From positions 62,001 through 126,000 of the forward strand of contig JAFUAY010000012.1 of the NCBI GenBank assembly GCA_017460515.1: a DNA stretch of 64,000 nucleotides. The letters run 5' to 3'. Made by a program: the position numbers and the translations under genes. The stretch is from Prevotella sp. (GTDB lineage: Bacteria; Bacteroidota; Bacteroidia; Bacteroidales; Bacteroidaceae). The stretch's first letter is position 1. Each line of letters begins with the position of its first letter. This document shows positions 8,185 through 16,656 of the stretch, piece after piece. A model generated the notes under the pieces. The model did no database searches. It was not told the DNA's origin and worked only from the letters and a program-made list of their open reading frames with translations.

Positions 8185-9594
8185 TTAATAGAACTTGAAA
8201 TAGCGACGGGCATTGTTGTATGAGATGTCCTCAACCATACGTCCGAGTGTCTCGCGATCGTCAGGCAGCAATCCCTTCTCTACATCATTACCCAGCAGGT
8301 TGCAGAGAATACGGCGGAAGTACTCATGACGAGGATAGCTCAAGAACGAACGGCTGTCGGTAAACATACCTACGAAGCGGCTCAGCAGTCCCAGTACTGA
8401 GAGAGCATTCATCTGACGAATCATGCCATCCATCTGATCATTGAACCACCAGCCTGAACCAAACTGAATCTTGCCTGGCTCGCCACCCTTGAAGTTACCC
8501 AGCATCGTAGCAATCACCTCATTGGCACATGGGTTAAGTGTATATAATATGGTACGCGTGAGCTTGCCTTCCATATTCAGCTTGTTGAGGAACTTCGACA
8601 TAGCCTTAGCCGTATTGAACTCACCAATAGAGTCGAAGCCTGTGTCAGCACCCAACTTGTTGTACATAGCTGTATTGTTGTCGCGGATAGCACCATAGTG
8701 GAACTGCTGAGTCCATCCTGCATCAGCATCCATCTCAGCCATCACCGTCAGGAAGCAGTGCTTGAACTGACGAATCTCGAAGTTAGAAAGCTGCTGTCCA
8801 CGCATAGCTTTCTCGAAGATAGTCTCAATCTGTGAATCGGTGTACTCCTCATCATAGAACTCCTCAATGCCGTGGTCTGAGAGCTTAGAGCCCTGTGCCT
8901 CGAAGAACTCATGACGCTTCTTCAGGGCATCAACCATATCGGCAAACTTCACAATGTTCACGCCAGAAACTTCAGCCAACTGCTCCACATACTTTGAGAA
9001 CTCAGGCTTTTCAATGTTCATTGCCTTATCAGGACGCCAAGCGGGAATCATCAGAGGATCTTTCTCGCCACGTGTCTTGGCATACTCGATATGATTATGC
9101 AAATCATCAACGGGATCGTCGGTTGTGCAGACGCACTCCACGTTATAATGACGCATCAGACCACGAGCGGTGAAGTTAGGATCGTTAGCCAACTTATCGT
9201 TACACTCATCGAAGATCTCGCGAGCTGTTTGGGGCGACAACAGCTTCTCGATACCAAAGGCTGTCTTCAGCTCCAAATGAGTCCAGTGGTAAAGAGGGTT
9301 GCGGAATGTGTAGGGAACGGTCTCAGCCCACTTCTCGAATTTCTCCCAGTCAGTAGTATCCTTACCGGTGCAGAAGCGCTCATCGATACCATTGGTACGC
9401 ATAGCACGCCACTTATAGTGGTCACCTCCAAGCCATAACTCGGTGATACTCTTAAACTTATGGTCCTTTGCCACCATTTCAGGAATCAGGTGACAGTGGT
9501 AGTCAATGATTGGCATTTTGGCCGCATGGTTGTGATACAAGTCCTGAGCAACCTCAGTCTCCAACACGAAGTTTTTGTCGTTAAACTGTTTCAT
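8185..9594 (-). CDS. uxaC: Glucuronate (uronate) isomerase
   Basis: UxaC converts D-glucuronate to fructuronate, and galacturonate to tagaturonate, at the start of hexuronate breakdown. I choose the ATG at 9594 (MKQFNDKNFVL), which gives 469 residues, the family length. The frame extends 12 codons upstream without similarity. Metal-binding amidohydrolase-fold features are visible: IDYHCHL near residue 30, the arginine-rich region KWRAMRTNGI, and the C-terminal SYPRHEYFRRILC with GMFTDSRSFLSY. A -7 box 38 bases upstream fits a short leader. No other hexuronate genes adjoin it. Confidence 0.95.
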   Translation of the reverse strand: MKQFNDKNFVLETEVAQDLYHNHAAKMPIIDYHCHLIPEMVAKDHKFKSITELWLGGDHYKWRAMRTNGIDERFCTGKDTTDWEKFEKWAETVPYTFRNPLYHWTHLELKTAFGIEKLLSPQTAREIFDECNDKLANDPNFTARGLMRHYNVECVCTTDDPVDDLHNHIEYAKTRGEKDPLMIPAWRPDKAMNIEKPEFSKYVEQLAEVSGVNIVKFADMVDALKKRHEFFEAQGSKLSDHGIEEFYDEEYTDSQIETIFEKAMRGQQLSNFEIRQFKHCFLTVMAEMDADAGWTQQFHYGAIRDNNTAMYNKLGADTGFDSIGEFNTAKAMSKFLNKLNMEGKLTRTILYTLNPCANEVIATMLGNFKGGEPGKIQFGSGWWFNDQMDGMIRQMNALSVLGLLSRFVGMFTDSRSFLSYPRHEYFRRILCNLLGNDVEKGLLPDDRETLGRMVEDISYNNARRYFKFY

Positions 9595-9631
9595 TAGATT
9601 TGATGTTTTAAAGTTTATTGTTTTCAACATG

Positions 9632-9639
9632 CAAAGATA
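9632..9639 (-). promoter_or_regulatory. -7 box of uxaC
   Basis: TATCTTTG followed by C on the - strand matches the Bacteroidetes -7 consensus. It lies about 38 bases before the chosen uxaC start, which supports that start. No good -33 TTTG is visible. Confidence 0.55.
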
Positions 9640-9642
9640 ATA

Positions 9643-9678
9643 AAACGCCTCCGTATTTAATGATTTACAGAGGTGTTT
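9643..9678 (-). terminator. Possible terminator after the MFS gene
   Basis: AAACGCCTC (9643-9651) and GAGGTGTTT (9670-9678) form a nine-base stem with one G-T pair when read on +, and with one mismatch when read on -. The - strand continues TTATTATC. It separates the MFS gene from the uxaC promoter, which overlaps its downstream edge. Confidence 0.5.
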
Positions 9679-9706
9679 TTTTATTTTTTTAGCGTTTTAC
9701 GTGGAT

Positions 9707-10861
9707 TTACCTGTTCTTATGCCTGACGAACCATTGATGAATAATGGCTACGTAGACCATCAATCCTACAATTGTGAGGACGAGAGATGCAGATAGCAGC
9801 GAATGCGTATTTCCTTCAAAGAGGCAATAGCCCATTCCGATGCCAAGATAGAGCCCACTCTCCCATCCTATCAGATAGGTGCTCTGTGCTGTTCCTCGCT
9901 GGCAGTGACGACTCAGTTTGATGAAGAACAGGAGGAAGCGCGAACCAATAAGTCCCAACCCCAGTCCCATAAGCGGTGAAGTCAGCAGCGATGTGGGGGC
10001 AAACATCAGAAGCAGTTGGGCTGCAATCAGAAGTATCACACCTGAGACCACCTCGCTCATTAGCTCTGCATCGGGGAATACGAAACGCTGAGCCAACAAA
10101 GCCAGCAGGAAGCCCACCATCATCAACGCATAAAACTCGATACCAAGATTCAGCGAGAGCAATAATCCCATAGAAACGGTGATGAGAAGCAAATTGAACA
10201 GCAGAGGCCATCCTGACAATAAAAGGAATCGGTCGAAACTGAACAGATTGATATGATCATCAGGGGTTCTGAAAGGAATATGCACCAACATCACCAGCAG
10301 AGCTGAAGCTACACAACAGCCTGAAGCTACGAAGAGCATCGTCTTGAGACCCAGGAACTGAATCAGCAACAATCCCACCAGCGGACCTAATGAGAGTGAG
10401 AACCTTCCGAACCAGGTTGCAGCATAATTCGCTTCAGTACGGTGCGTTGACTCACATGTATCAATAATCAATGTTGAAGCCAGCACCATCTGTGCCAGTC
10501 CGAATGCCATTCCCTGTACCAATCGCATCGCAACCACCATCCAGAAAGGCATGTGGTACAGATAGACTGGCGGGATGATGGCAGCAGCCAGCAGAATGAT
10601 AGCCCATACACATACTTGATTACGACGATAGCTCTGTACCAAATAGGAACAGAAGACGCCCGGAAGCAGCAGGCCGAGTGCGAAAATGCCCATTGAGAAG
10701 CCTGTCTCTTCTGAGGTCAGTCCGTCAGCCATCATCATCCAGTTTGGCAACGTTGGAATCATCATCGTGATAGCCATCGACAGCAACATATTTGCTATAG
10801 AGACCATCCAGAAGTCCTTGTGCCACAATCGGATATGTACGGGTGTGTTCTGTGTATTCAT
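9707..10861 (-). CDS. Major facilitator superfamily transporter
   Basis: The 384-residue protein is almost entirely hydrophobic helices (about 12) and has the look of a DHA1-like MFS permease. The first helix starts near residue 16 (FWMVSIANMLLSMAITMMIP). Between helices 2 and 3 is a charged loop, SYRRNQV, in the place of the family's conserved loop motif. Substrate cannot be told from the sequence. It is the last gene of a - strand set with panB (20 bases away) and a HAD phosphatase, so a metabolite or pantothenate-related substrate is possible but only a guess. Confidence 0.8.
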   Translation of the reverse strand: MNTQNTPVHIRLWHKDFWMVSIANMLLSMAITMMIPTLPNWMMMADGLTSEETGFSMGIFALGLLLPGVFCSYLVQSYRRNQVCVWAIILLAAAIIPPVYLYHMPFWMVVAMRLVQGMAFGLAQMVLASTLIIDTCESTHRTEANYAATWFGRFSLSLGPLVGLLLIQFLGLKTMLFVASGCCVASALLVMLVHIPFRTPDDHINLFSFDRFLLLSGWPLLFNLLLITVSMGLLLSLNLGIEFYALMMVGFLLALLAQRFVFPDAELMSEVVSGVILLIAAQLLLMFAPTSLLTSPLMGLGLGLIGSRFLLFFIKLSRHCQRGTAQSTYLIGWESGLYLGIGMGYCLFEGNTHSLLSASLVLTIVGLMVYVAIIHQWFVRHKNR

Positions 10862-10881
10862 CTATTGACAATTAGCAACAA

Positions 10882-11703
10882 TTAGTACGACTCCGCCTCA
10901 TTGGGGAAATCGCCGCTCTTCACGTCGCCTACATAGCGTCCGATGGCATCAGTCATCATGCTGTTCAGGTCAGCATAGCGACGAAGGAAACGGGGTGAGA
11001 AGCCCTGCGTCATTCCCAGCATATCAGCAACCACCAGTATCTGGCCATCACAATGGTTGCCCGCACCAATACCGATAGTAGGAACGCTGATTTCGTTGGT
11101 CACCTTCTCTGCCAAAGCAGCAGGCACTTTTTCAAGTGTCACAGCAAAACATCCTGCCTCTGAAAGTGCTTTGGCATCGCTGATCAGCTTTTCTGCCTCG
11201 CGCTCTTCCTTGGCACGTACGGCATAGGTACCGAACTTATTGAGAGACTGAGGCGTCAGTCCCAGATGAGCCATCACAGGGATGCCTGCATCCAAGATAG
11301 CCTTCACAGTATCGATGATTTCTACGCCACCCTCCATCTTCACAGCATCACATCCACTCTCTTTCATGATACGGATAGCATTCACCACACCATCATGAAC
11401 ACCTGTCTGATAAGAACCGAAAGGCATATCGCATACCACGAGGGCTCGCTTTACTGCGTTCATCACCGAACGGGCATGATAGATCATCTGATCTACTGTC
11501 ATGGGGAGCGTGGTAGCATTTCCCACCATCACATTTGAAGCAGAGTCGCCAATCAGGATGCCATCAATACCTGCCTTGTCTACAATGCCTGCTGTAGTAT
11601 AGTCATAACTAGTGAGCATCGAAATCTTCTCACCTTTTTGCTTCATTTCAATAAAACGGTGTGTTGTCACCTTGCGTGTGTCACTTACTAAATATCCTGC
11701 CAT
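10882..11703 (-). CDS. panB: 3-methyl-2-oxobutanoate hydroxymethyltransferase
   Basis: PanB adds a hydroxymethyl group from methylene-tetrahydrofolate to ketoisovalerate, the first committed step to pantothenate and CoA. The 273-residue length is typical. Family signatures are visible: [42 protein letters not shown] with the metal-binding aspartate, [11 protein letters not shown], and AVKMEGG. Further on are [10 protein letters not shown] and [15 protein letters not shown]. Its start overlaps the end of the upstream HAD gene by 16 bases, indicating one transcript and coupled translation. panC and panD are not in the window. Confidence 0.96.
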   Translation of the reverse strand: MAGYLVSDTRKVTTHRFIEMKQKGEKISMLTSYDYTTAGIVDKAGIDGILIGDSASNVMVGNATTLPMTVDQMIYHARSVMNAVKRALVVCDMPFGSYQTGVHDGVVNAIRIMKESGCDAVKMEGGVEIIDTVKAILDAGIPVMAHLGLTPQSLNKFGTYAVRAKEEREAEKLISDAKALSEAGCFAVTLEKVPAALAEKVTNEISVPTIGIGAGNHCDGQILVVADMLGMTQGFSPRFLRRYADLNSMMTDAIGRYVGDVKSGDFPNEAESY

Positions 11704-12341
11704 AATTCTTTTAATTGGTTATAATCCATATTCTTGTAATCAGCTATCTGACAGTCAGATAAGCTTTCTATTGCTTCCTTGCTGTTCGTTGTGGTGAGTC
11801 CCACGACGTACATTGCCGCTGCACGCCCCGAACGGAGTCCGTTGATGCTGTCTTCAAACACAACGCACTCATCCGTTTGAGCACCAAAGCGCTGAGCTGC
11901 CCGCAGATAGCAGTCGGGCGAAGGCTTGCTTTCTGCAAAGTCCTCGCTTGTCAGCACAGCGTCGAATAATGTTTTGAATTCCGGATGTTTGCGATAAACG
12001 CTTTCCATCTTAGGCACATTAGAACTGGTGACAACTGCCGTCTTTACGCCGTGACTACGTAGGTCTTTCAGGAATTGCTCCAGCCCATCTATATAGATGT
12101 AATCCATCTGGGCCTCATATGCATCCAGGCGTTCTGTGATCTTCGACCTGAACTGTGCCAGTTCACCATCGAACCATTTATCATAAATCTGGGTAAGCGT
12201 AGACCCTTTGATTTCGAGTTCCAATCCCGGATGTTCAGGATGGAATTCACGGCACTGAGCTCCCCAGAAAATGGTGTATTGCGGCTCAGTATCAAACACG
12301 ACCCCGTCCAAATCAAAAAGTGCTGCTTTGAGTTCTCTCAT
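11688..12341 (-). CDS. HAD-family phosphatase (beta-phosphoglucomutase-like)
   Basis: The 217-residue protein is a haloacid-dehalogenase hydrolase of the subfamily with an alpha-helical cap. Motif I is [15 protein letters not shown] (nucleophile Asp near residue 10). Motif II is TAVVTSSN. Motif III lies in [13 protein letters not shown], and motif IV is [17 protein letters not shown]. This pattern matches beta-phosphoglucomutases and sugar-phosphate phosphatases. The exact substrate is unknown. It is the first gene of a unit with panB (16-base overlap) and an MFS transporter, and it has its own upstream -7 box. Confidence 0.88.
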   Translation of the reverse strand: MRELKAALFDLDGVVFDTEPQYTIFWGAQCREFHPEHPGLELEIKGSTLTQIYDKWFDGELAQFRSKITERLDAYEAQMDYIYIDGLEQFLKDLRSHGVKTAVVTSSNVPKMESVYRKHPEFKTLFDAVLTSEDFAESKPSPDCYLRAAQRFGAQTDECVVFEDSINGLRSGRAAAMYVVGLTTTNSKEAIESLSDCQIADYKNMDYNQLKELWQDI

Positions 12342-12366
12342 GTGCTAAATTTTTCAAAATCGGCTG

Positions 12367-12374
12367 CAAAGGTA
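12367..12374 (-). promoter_or_regulatory. -7 box of the HAD-panB-MFS unit
   Basis: TACCTTTG followed by C on the - strand matches TAnnTTTG and lies 25 bases before the HAD gene start. It is divergent from the promoter of the MgtC gene about 75 bases away. No clear -33 element is seen. Confidence 0.55.
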
Positions 12375-12447
12375 CTAAATAATTAGCAATAAGGTGTCTA
12401 ACGACCAGCTTTTTTCCTAAAAGAATCTTATTTTTGAAAATATTTTG

Positions 12448-12455
12448 TATCTTTG
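12448..12455 (+). promoter_or_regulatory. -7 box of the MgtC-family gene
   Basis: TATCTTTG followed by C on the + strand matches the -7 consensus and lies 36 bases before the start codon. The expected -33 TTTG about 20 bases upstream is not evident. Confidence 0.55.
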
Positions 12456-12491
12456 CAAGCTGTATAGAACAAAATAACTTAGATTTAGAAC

Positions 12492-12971
12492 ATGACGGAA
12501 GATTATATTCTAACCATATTTATCGCTGCGATGCTGGGTGGTGCCATCGGACTTGAGCGCGAATATCGCTCCAAAGAAGCAGGCTTCCGCACTCACTTCC
12601 TTGTAGGACTTGGCAGCGCATTGTTCATGGTGCTGTCAATGCACGGGTTCGACGGTTTCGAGGGACAGCCTGGCGTCGTCATCCAGCGAGATCCAGCCCG
12701 AATGGCAGCACAGGTAGTCAGTGGTATCGGCTTTATCGGAGCAGGCACCATCATCTTCCAGAAGAATGTGGTGAAAGGCCTGACGACGGCAGCAGGCCTT
12801 TGGGTTACCTCGGCTATCGGAATGACAGCTGGTGTTGGAATGTACGCTTTGGCTACCGCAGCTACTGTGATGGTACTGGTGTGTCTGGAAGCTATGAATT
12901 TCCTGCATCACCGTGTGTTCAAGCACCCTCATCGCGAATATGATGCCGATGAAAATCAGACGGAAGAATAA
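12492..12971 (+). CDS. MgtC/SapB family membrane protein
   Basis: The 159-residue inner-membrane protein matches the MgtC/SapB domain. It has AAMLGGAIGLEREYRSKEAGFRTHFLVGLGSALF near the N-terminus, then VVSGIGFIGAGTIIF and VKGLTTAAGLWVTSAIG. The charged motif GLEREYR and glycine-rich helices are typical. About four transmembrane helices are predicted. MgtC relatives help cells cope with low magnesium and, in pathogens, modulate the F-ATPase; the role here is unknown. The C-terminal soluble domain of true MgtC is absent, so it is the short SapB-like form. serB follows after 43 bases. Confidence 0.88.
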   Translation: MTEDYILTIFIAAMLGGAIGLEREYRSKEAGFRTHFLVGLGSALFMVLSMHGFDGFEGQPGVVIQRDPARMAAQVVSGIGFIGAGTIIFQKNVVKGLTTAAGLWVTSAIGMTAGVGMYALATAATVMVLVCLEAMNFLHHRVFKHPHREYDADENQTEE

Positions 12972-13014
12972 CAGATTACACCTTAATTATATATAAAGGA
13001 CAAACACTACGACT

Positions 13015-14268
13015 ATGGAACAGATTATTGAGAACGCAACCCGCGAAGAACAGATACTCGTTCGTATCACCGGACAGGATCGTCCGGGACTTACGGCATC
13101 AGTCATGAACATCCTGGCAAAATATGATGCACAGATTCTCGACATCGGTCAGGCTGATATTCACTCCACCCTATCATTGGGCATTCTAATCCGTATGGAC
13201 GAGAGCCACAGTGGTCAGGTCATGAAAGAATTGCTATTCAAGGCTACCGAACTGAATGTCAACATCGGTTTCTCACCTATCAGCGATGAGGAATACGAAG
13301 ACTGGGTAGGTCATCAGGGCAAGAACCGCTACATTCTGATGGTGATGGGCCGACAGTTGGAAGCCAAGCAGATTGAAGCTGCCACGCGTATCATTGCCGA
13401 CCAGGGATTCAATATTGACGCCATCCGTAGAATGACGGGACGTAAGAGTATCAAGAATCCTGGCAAGCATGTGCGCGCCTGCATTGAATTCTCACTGCGA
13501 GGTGAACCGCGCGACCGTCAGGAGATGCAGTCGAAATTCCTGAAGCTCTCGGCAGAGATGGAGATTGACTGCTCGTTCCAGAAAGACGACATGTTCCGTC
13601 GAATGCGCCGACTGATTTGTTTCGATATGGATTCTACACTCATTCAGACGGAGTGTATCGACGAACTGGCAGAACGTGCTGGTGTGGGGGCTGAAGTGAA
13701 AGCCATCACGGAGAGTGCGATGCGAGGTGAGATTGACTTCAAGGAAAGTTTCACGCGACGCGTTTCCTTACTGAAAGGACTGGATGTCAGCGTCATGCAG
13801 GATATAGCAGAGCACCTTCCCATTACTGAAGGTGTTGATCGCCTGATGACCATTCTGAAACGCTGTGGCTACAAGATTGCTATTCTCTCAGGCGGATTCA
13901 CCTATTTTGGTGAACACCTGCAGCGCAAATACGGTATTGACTATGTCTATGCCAACGAACTGGAAGTTGATGAGAACGGAAAGTTGACAGGCCGATATGT
14001 GGGTGAGATTGTGGATGGGCAGCGAAAGGCTGAGTTGCTGAAGCTCATTGCACAGGTAGAGAAAGTCAATCTGGCTCAGACAATTGCCGTAGGCGACGGA
14101 GCCAACGACCTGCCAATGATCTCAGAGGCAGGACTGGGAATAGCCTTCCACGCTAAACCTCGTGTAGTGGCAAACGCAAAGCAATCCATCAATACCATTG
14201 GTCTTGATGGAGTGCTCTACTTCCTTGGGTTCAAGGATTCCTATCTGGGTGAACAGGGCAAGCTGTAA
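13015..14268 (+). CDS. serB: Phosphoserine phosphatase with two N-terminal ACT domains
   Basis: SerB removes phosphate from O-phosphoserine, the last step of serine synthesis. The 417-residue protein starts with two ACT-type domains: ILVRITGQDRPGLTASVMNIL near residue 15, and a second from about residue 100 with YILMVMGRQL. These probably bind an amino acid for feedback. A HAD domain follows from about residue 200. Its motif I is ICFDMDSTLIQTECIDELAERAGVG, motif II is IAILSGGFTYF, and the C-terminal motif is IAVGDGANDLPMISEAGLGIAF. This long form is common in Bacteroidetes and Actinobacteria. Confidence 0.95.
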   Translation: MEQIIENATREEQILVRITGQDRPGLTASVMNILAKYDAQILDIGQADIHSTLSLGILIRMDESHSGQVMKELLFKATELNVNIGFSPISDEEYEDWVGHQGKNRYILMVMGRQLEAKQIEAATRIIADQGFNIDAIRRMTGRKSIKNPGKHVRACIEFSLRGEPRDRQEMQSKFLKLSAEMEIDCSFQKDDMFRRMRRLICFDMDSTLIQTECIDELAERAGVGAEVKAITESAMRGEIDFKESFTRRVSLLKGLDVSVMQDIAEHLPITEGVDRLMTILKRCGYKIAILSGGFTYFGEHLQRKYGIDYVYANELEVDENGKLTGRYVGEIVDGQRKAELLKLIAQVEKVNLAQTIAVGDGANDLPMISEAGLGIAFHAKPRVVANAKQSINTIGLDGVLYFLGFKDSYLGEQGKL

Positions 14269-14314
14269 AGCAGGAATCCTGTTCTGCCAAGCTTACTGAT
14301 ACAGTCGGTAAGGA

Positions 14315-15175
14315 CTATTTCTTCGTTTTGATATGAATAGTCTTTACCGCTTTTTTATTTGTGCTGTTCGATGACTTGTAGTATTTCAAGGCCTCCGGCA
14401 TCCAGCCTTGAATATCCTTCACGCGCTTCTCGTCTGAAGGGTGATCGCTGAACAAGCCTCCGCTTCCGCTTGACTGAGCTGCCATTCGTTGCCAGAAGTC
14501 AACAGCCACTTGCGGATCATATCCTGCCATTGCTGCAAAGACAAGTCCCATGTGGTCTGCTTCGCTCTCCTGTTTGCGAGAGAAGCCTGAAGTCCAAAGC
14601 TGAGAGCCCAGTGAAGTGCCTAAAGCCAGCAGTTGCTGGGTGCCTGTTCCAAGCCCAGCCCCCTGAGCCACCGCACCGATGATAGTAGACTGATACTGGC
14701 TGCGATAAGCATTACTCAGTCGTTCTGCCGAATGTTTGGCCACGGCATGCGCAATCTCGTGTCCCAGGACGATAGCCAGCGAAGCCTCGTTCTGAGTGAC
14801 AGGCAGCAGACCTTCATAAACGACAATCTTTCCGCCAGGCAGACAGAAAGCGTTGACCTGATTGTCCTGTACCAGGTTGAACTCCCATGAATACTTCTGA
14901 GCATCGGCAGCCAGACCATTCTTGTTCAGATAGGAAACGACTGCACTGGCCAATGCCTGTCCCACACGCTTCACCATAGCCGTATTCGTAGCGTTCGTAG
15001 ACAACTTGGCCGACTGCATGTATGACTGGTATTCCTGATACGAGAGCGTAAGCACCTCATCGTCTGTCACCAAGAGATTCTGTGTTCTGCCAGTGATAGG
15101 AACTGTCGAACTGGTTCCGCAACCTACCAGTACGGCAGTCAGCATAAGAACCAACAGCATTTTTACTTTTTTCAT
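14315..15175 (-). CDS. M48-family metalloprotease lipoprotein
   Basis: The chosen start at 15175 (MKKVKMLLVLML) gives 286 residues with a clear lipoprotein signal and lipobox cysteine (VLVGCGTS). The open frame runs 21 codons further upstream without a signal peptide. The zinc-protease motif HExxH is visible as LGHEIAHAVAKHSAERL, and the third ligand is likely in KQESEADHMGLVFAAMAGYDP. This is the M48B/LoiP-BepA type of periplasmic, outer-membrane-anchored protease that takes part in envelope protein quality control. A conserved segment FCLPGGKIVVYEGLL precedes the catalytic site. The C-terminus is basic. Confidence 0.92.
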   Translation of the reverse strand: MKKVKMLLVLMLTAVLVGCGTSSTVPITGRTQNLLVTDDEVLTLSYQEYQSYMQSAKLSTNATNTAMVKRVGQALASAVVSYLNKNGLAADAQKYSWEFNLVQDNQVNAFCLPGGKIVVYEGLLPVTQNEASLAIVLGHEIAHAVAKHSAERLSNAYRSQYQSTIIGAVAQGAGLGTGTQQLLALGTSLGSQLWTSGFSRKQESEADHMGLVFAAMAGYDPQVAVDFWQRMAAQSSGSGGLFSDHPSDEKRVKDIQGWMPEALKYYKSSNSTNKKAVKTIHIKTKK

Positions 15176-15248
15176 ACTCAATTGTTCTTTAATGAAATAT
15201 TTTCTGCAAAAGTACAACAAAAAATCATTTCTCACCAATTATTTAGGC

Positions 15249-15277
15249 AAAAAAAGCGTTCCAATTACTTGGAACGC
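15249..15277 (-). terminator. Terminator of the small exported protein gene
   Basis: GCGTTCCAA (15256-15264) and TTGGAACGC (15269-15277) pair perfectly around the loop TTAC. On the - strand seven T follow directly. It lies 39 bases after the stop of the gene at 15316-15678. Confidence 0.9.
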
Positions 15278-15315
15278 CCTTACTCAAATGAAATAATCTA
15301 ATGAAAAACCTTTTC

Positions 15316-15678
15316 TTACTTCAGACCACGATTGTGGAGCGTGGTGTTCAGCAGCATCAAATACTTGCGATACTGATCCTTGTCGAGCACATAGCGCATG
15401 TAACGAAGGTCTTTGTTGATTGCCTTGTCGAGCAGCTGTGCGCGCTCATCTTTATTAGCGTGAGCAGCCAGCATCATCTCTGCGCAGAATGTGCGGTGGA
15501 TGTCTTCAACACTCTCCATCTGATCGAATGTCATGTCGAGTGCAACAGCCAGTTTACGCATGTTGATTGTCATGTCATAGCTCTCTACGTTGTTCACGTT
15601 TGCCACATTGTCATTTTCAGCGAATGAAGTCATTGACATGCTGAGCATAGCCATTACCATAAAAATCATCTTTTTCAT
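15316..15678 (-). CDS. Small exported protein of unknown function
   Basis: The 120-residue product has a signal peptide (MKKMIFMVMAMLSMSMTSFA) and a mature part of about 100 residues predicted to be helical and charged, with one cysteine. The mature part contains MRKLAVALDMTFDQMESVEDIHRTF and ends YRKYLMLLNTTLHNRGLK. I recall similar short exported proteins in Prevotella and Bacteroides but none with a known role. It stands alone between its own strong terminator and an unusually long, pyrimidine-rich upstream region (purine-rich on the mRNA). The leader of about 165 bases suggests post-transcriptional control. Confidence 0.75.
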   Translation of the reverse strand: MKKMIFMVMAMLSMSMTSFAENDNVANVNNVESYDMTINMRKLAVALDMTFDQMESVEDIHRTFCAEMMLAAHANKDERAQLLDKAINKDLRYMRYVLDKDQYRKYLMLLNTTLHNRGLK

Positions 15679-15841
15679 CTTTTTACCCTTTCTTTTCTTT
15701 ACTCGGAGCCGAAGAATGTTTTTTTACTTTGTTATCCTTTTAATCTTTTTACTTTTTTAATCCTGAATTCTTCTCCGACTCTTACCTTAATATAAAAGTG
15801 TTGTTATCCTTGTCGCCAGGGTTTTGTTCCTTTTGACGATG
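15679..15841 (-). promoter_or_regulatory. Long purine-rich 5' leader with a hairpin
   Basis: Between the predicted promoter and the start codon the - strand transcript would have about 160 untranslated bases. TCGGAGCCGAAGAAT (15703-15717, + strand) and ATTCTTCTCCGA (15767-15778) are inverted repeats with a small bulge, closing a 49-base loop. The loop carries repeated AAGTAAAAA-like segments on the - strand. No known riboswitch pattern is recognisable. The rest of the 345-base gap (to 16023) holds the promoters of the two flanking divergent genes. Confidence 0.4.
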
Positions 15842-15849
15842 CAAAGGTA
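15842..15849 (-). promoter_or_regulatory. -7 box of the small exported protein gene
   Basis: TACCTTTG followed by C on the - strand is an exact TAnnTTTG match. It is 163 bases before the start codon, implying a long leader. The -33 element is uncertain. Confidence 0.5.
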
Positions 15850-15966
15850 AGGCGTTTTTCTGAACCCACCATGGATTTTTGACAATTGTGTGCGCAAACA
15901 GCCGCTTTTGTTGACTCAAATCAAAGAATTGGATGCTATTCATCTCTTAAAATGAAATATATTTAT

Positions 15967-15974
15967 TAATTTTG
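15967..15974 (+). promoter_or_regulatory. -7 box of the SlyD-like gene
   Basis: TAATTTTG followed by C on the + strand matches the consensus and lies 49 bases before the start codon. A TTG at 15929-15931 is too far away (35 bases) to be a normal -33 element. Confidence 0.5.
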
Positions 15975-16023
15975 CAGTCTGTAACGGAAATATAAACAAT
16001 AACGGCAATATTCACAGAAAAAT

Positions 16024-16641
16024 ATGGATAATCAACAGAACAAGTACATTTCAGTAAGCTATCAGCTTTATTCCATCAGCACCGAAGGGACGAAGAATCT
16101 TGAGGAAGAAACCCAGCAAGACCGTCCGTTCCAGTTTATCAGCGGTTTCGGTTTCTCACTTGATGCCTTCGAGAAGCATATTGTCACTTTGGAGGCTGGC
16201 GAGAAGTTTGACTTCACCCTGACTCCTGCTGAAGCTTTCGGCAACTATGAGCAGGAGGGAGTCCACAAGCTCTCACGTGACGTATTTTCTATCAACGGTC
16301 ACTTCGATCACGAAAACATCTTCCCTGGTGCCGTCATCACCCTCATGAACGAAGACGAGAAGCGCTTCATGGCCCGTATCGTCTCAGTTGAGGAAGATGG
16401 TGTTACTGTCGACACCAATCATCCTCTTGCTGGCAAGACCCTGCAGTTCATTGGTACTGTGCTTGAGAAGCGCGATGCCACCAACGAAGAGATTCAGCAC
16501 ATGCTGAACCACCTGAGCGGTGAAGGATGCGGATGTGGATGTGACGACTGCGAGGGTGGCTGCGGACATCATCATGAAGACGGTTGCGGACACCATCATC
16601 ACCACGAAGATGGATGCGGATGCGGTCATTGCCACCATTAA
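16024..16641 (+). CDS. slyD: SlyD-like FKBP-type peptidyl-prolyl isomerase with metal-binding tail
   Basis: The 205-residue protein matches SlyD. An FKBP half lies around an inserted chaperone (IF) domain: FQFISGFGFSLDAFEKHIVTL, EAFGNYEQEGVHKLSRDVF, then the flap region and DTNHPLAGKTLQFIGTVLE. It catalyses prolyl isomerisation and assists folding. The last 35 residues are a Cys/His-rich tail (repeated GCG and HHHHHEDGCG patterns). In SlyD such a tail binds nickel or zinc and helps load metalloenzymes such as hydrogenase. No hydrogenase or urease gene is in the window. aroC follows after 15 bases, probably on the same transcript. Confidence 0.92.
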   Translation: MDNQQNKYISVSYQLYSISTEGTKNLEEETQQDRPFQFISGFGFSLDAFEKHIVTLEAGEKFDFTLTPAEAFGNYEQEGVHKLSRDVFSINGHFDHENIFPGAVITLMNEDEKRFMARIVSVEEDGVTVDTNHPLAGKTLQFIGTVLEKRDATNEEIQHMLNHLSGEGCGCGCDDCEGGCGHHHEDGCGHHHHHEDGCGCGHCHH

Positions 16642-16656
16642 ACAAAAAATAAGCTC

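Noticed and set aside
14292-14312. Terminator between serB and the M48 protease gene
   Set aside because: An eight-base stem (with one G-T pair) exists around TACAG, but no T run follows on either strand.
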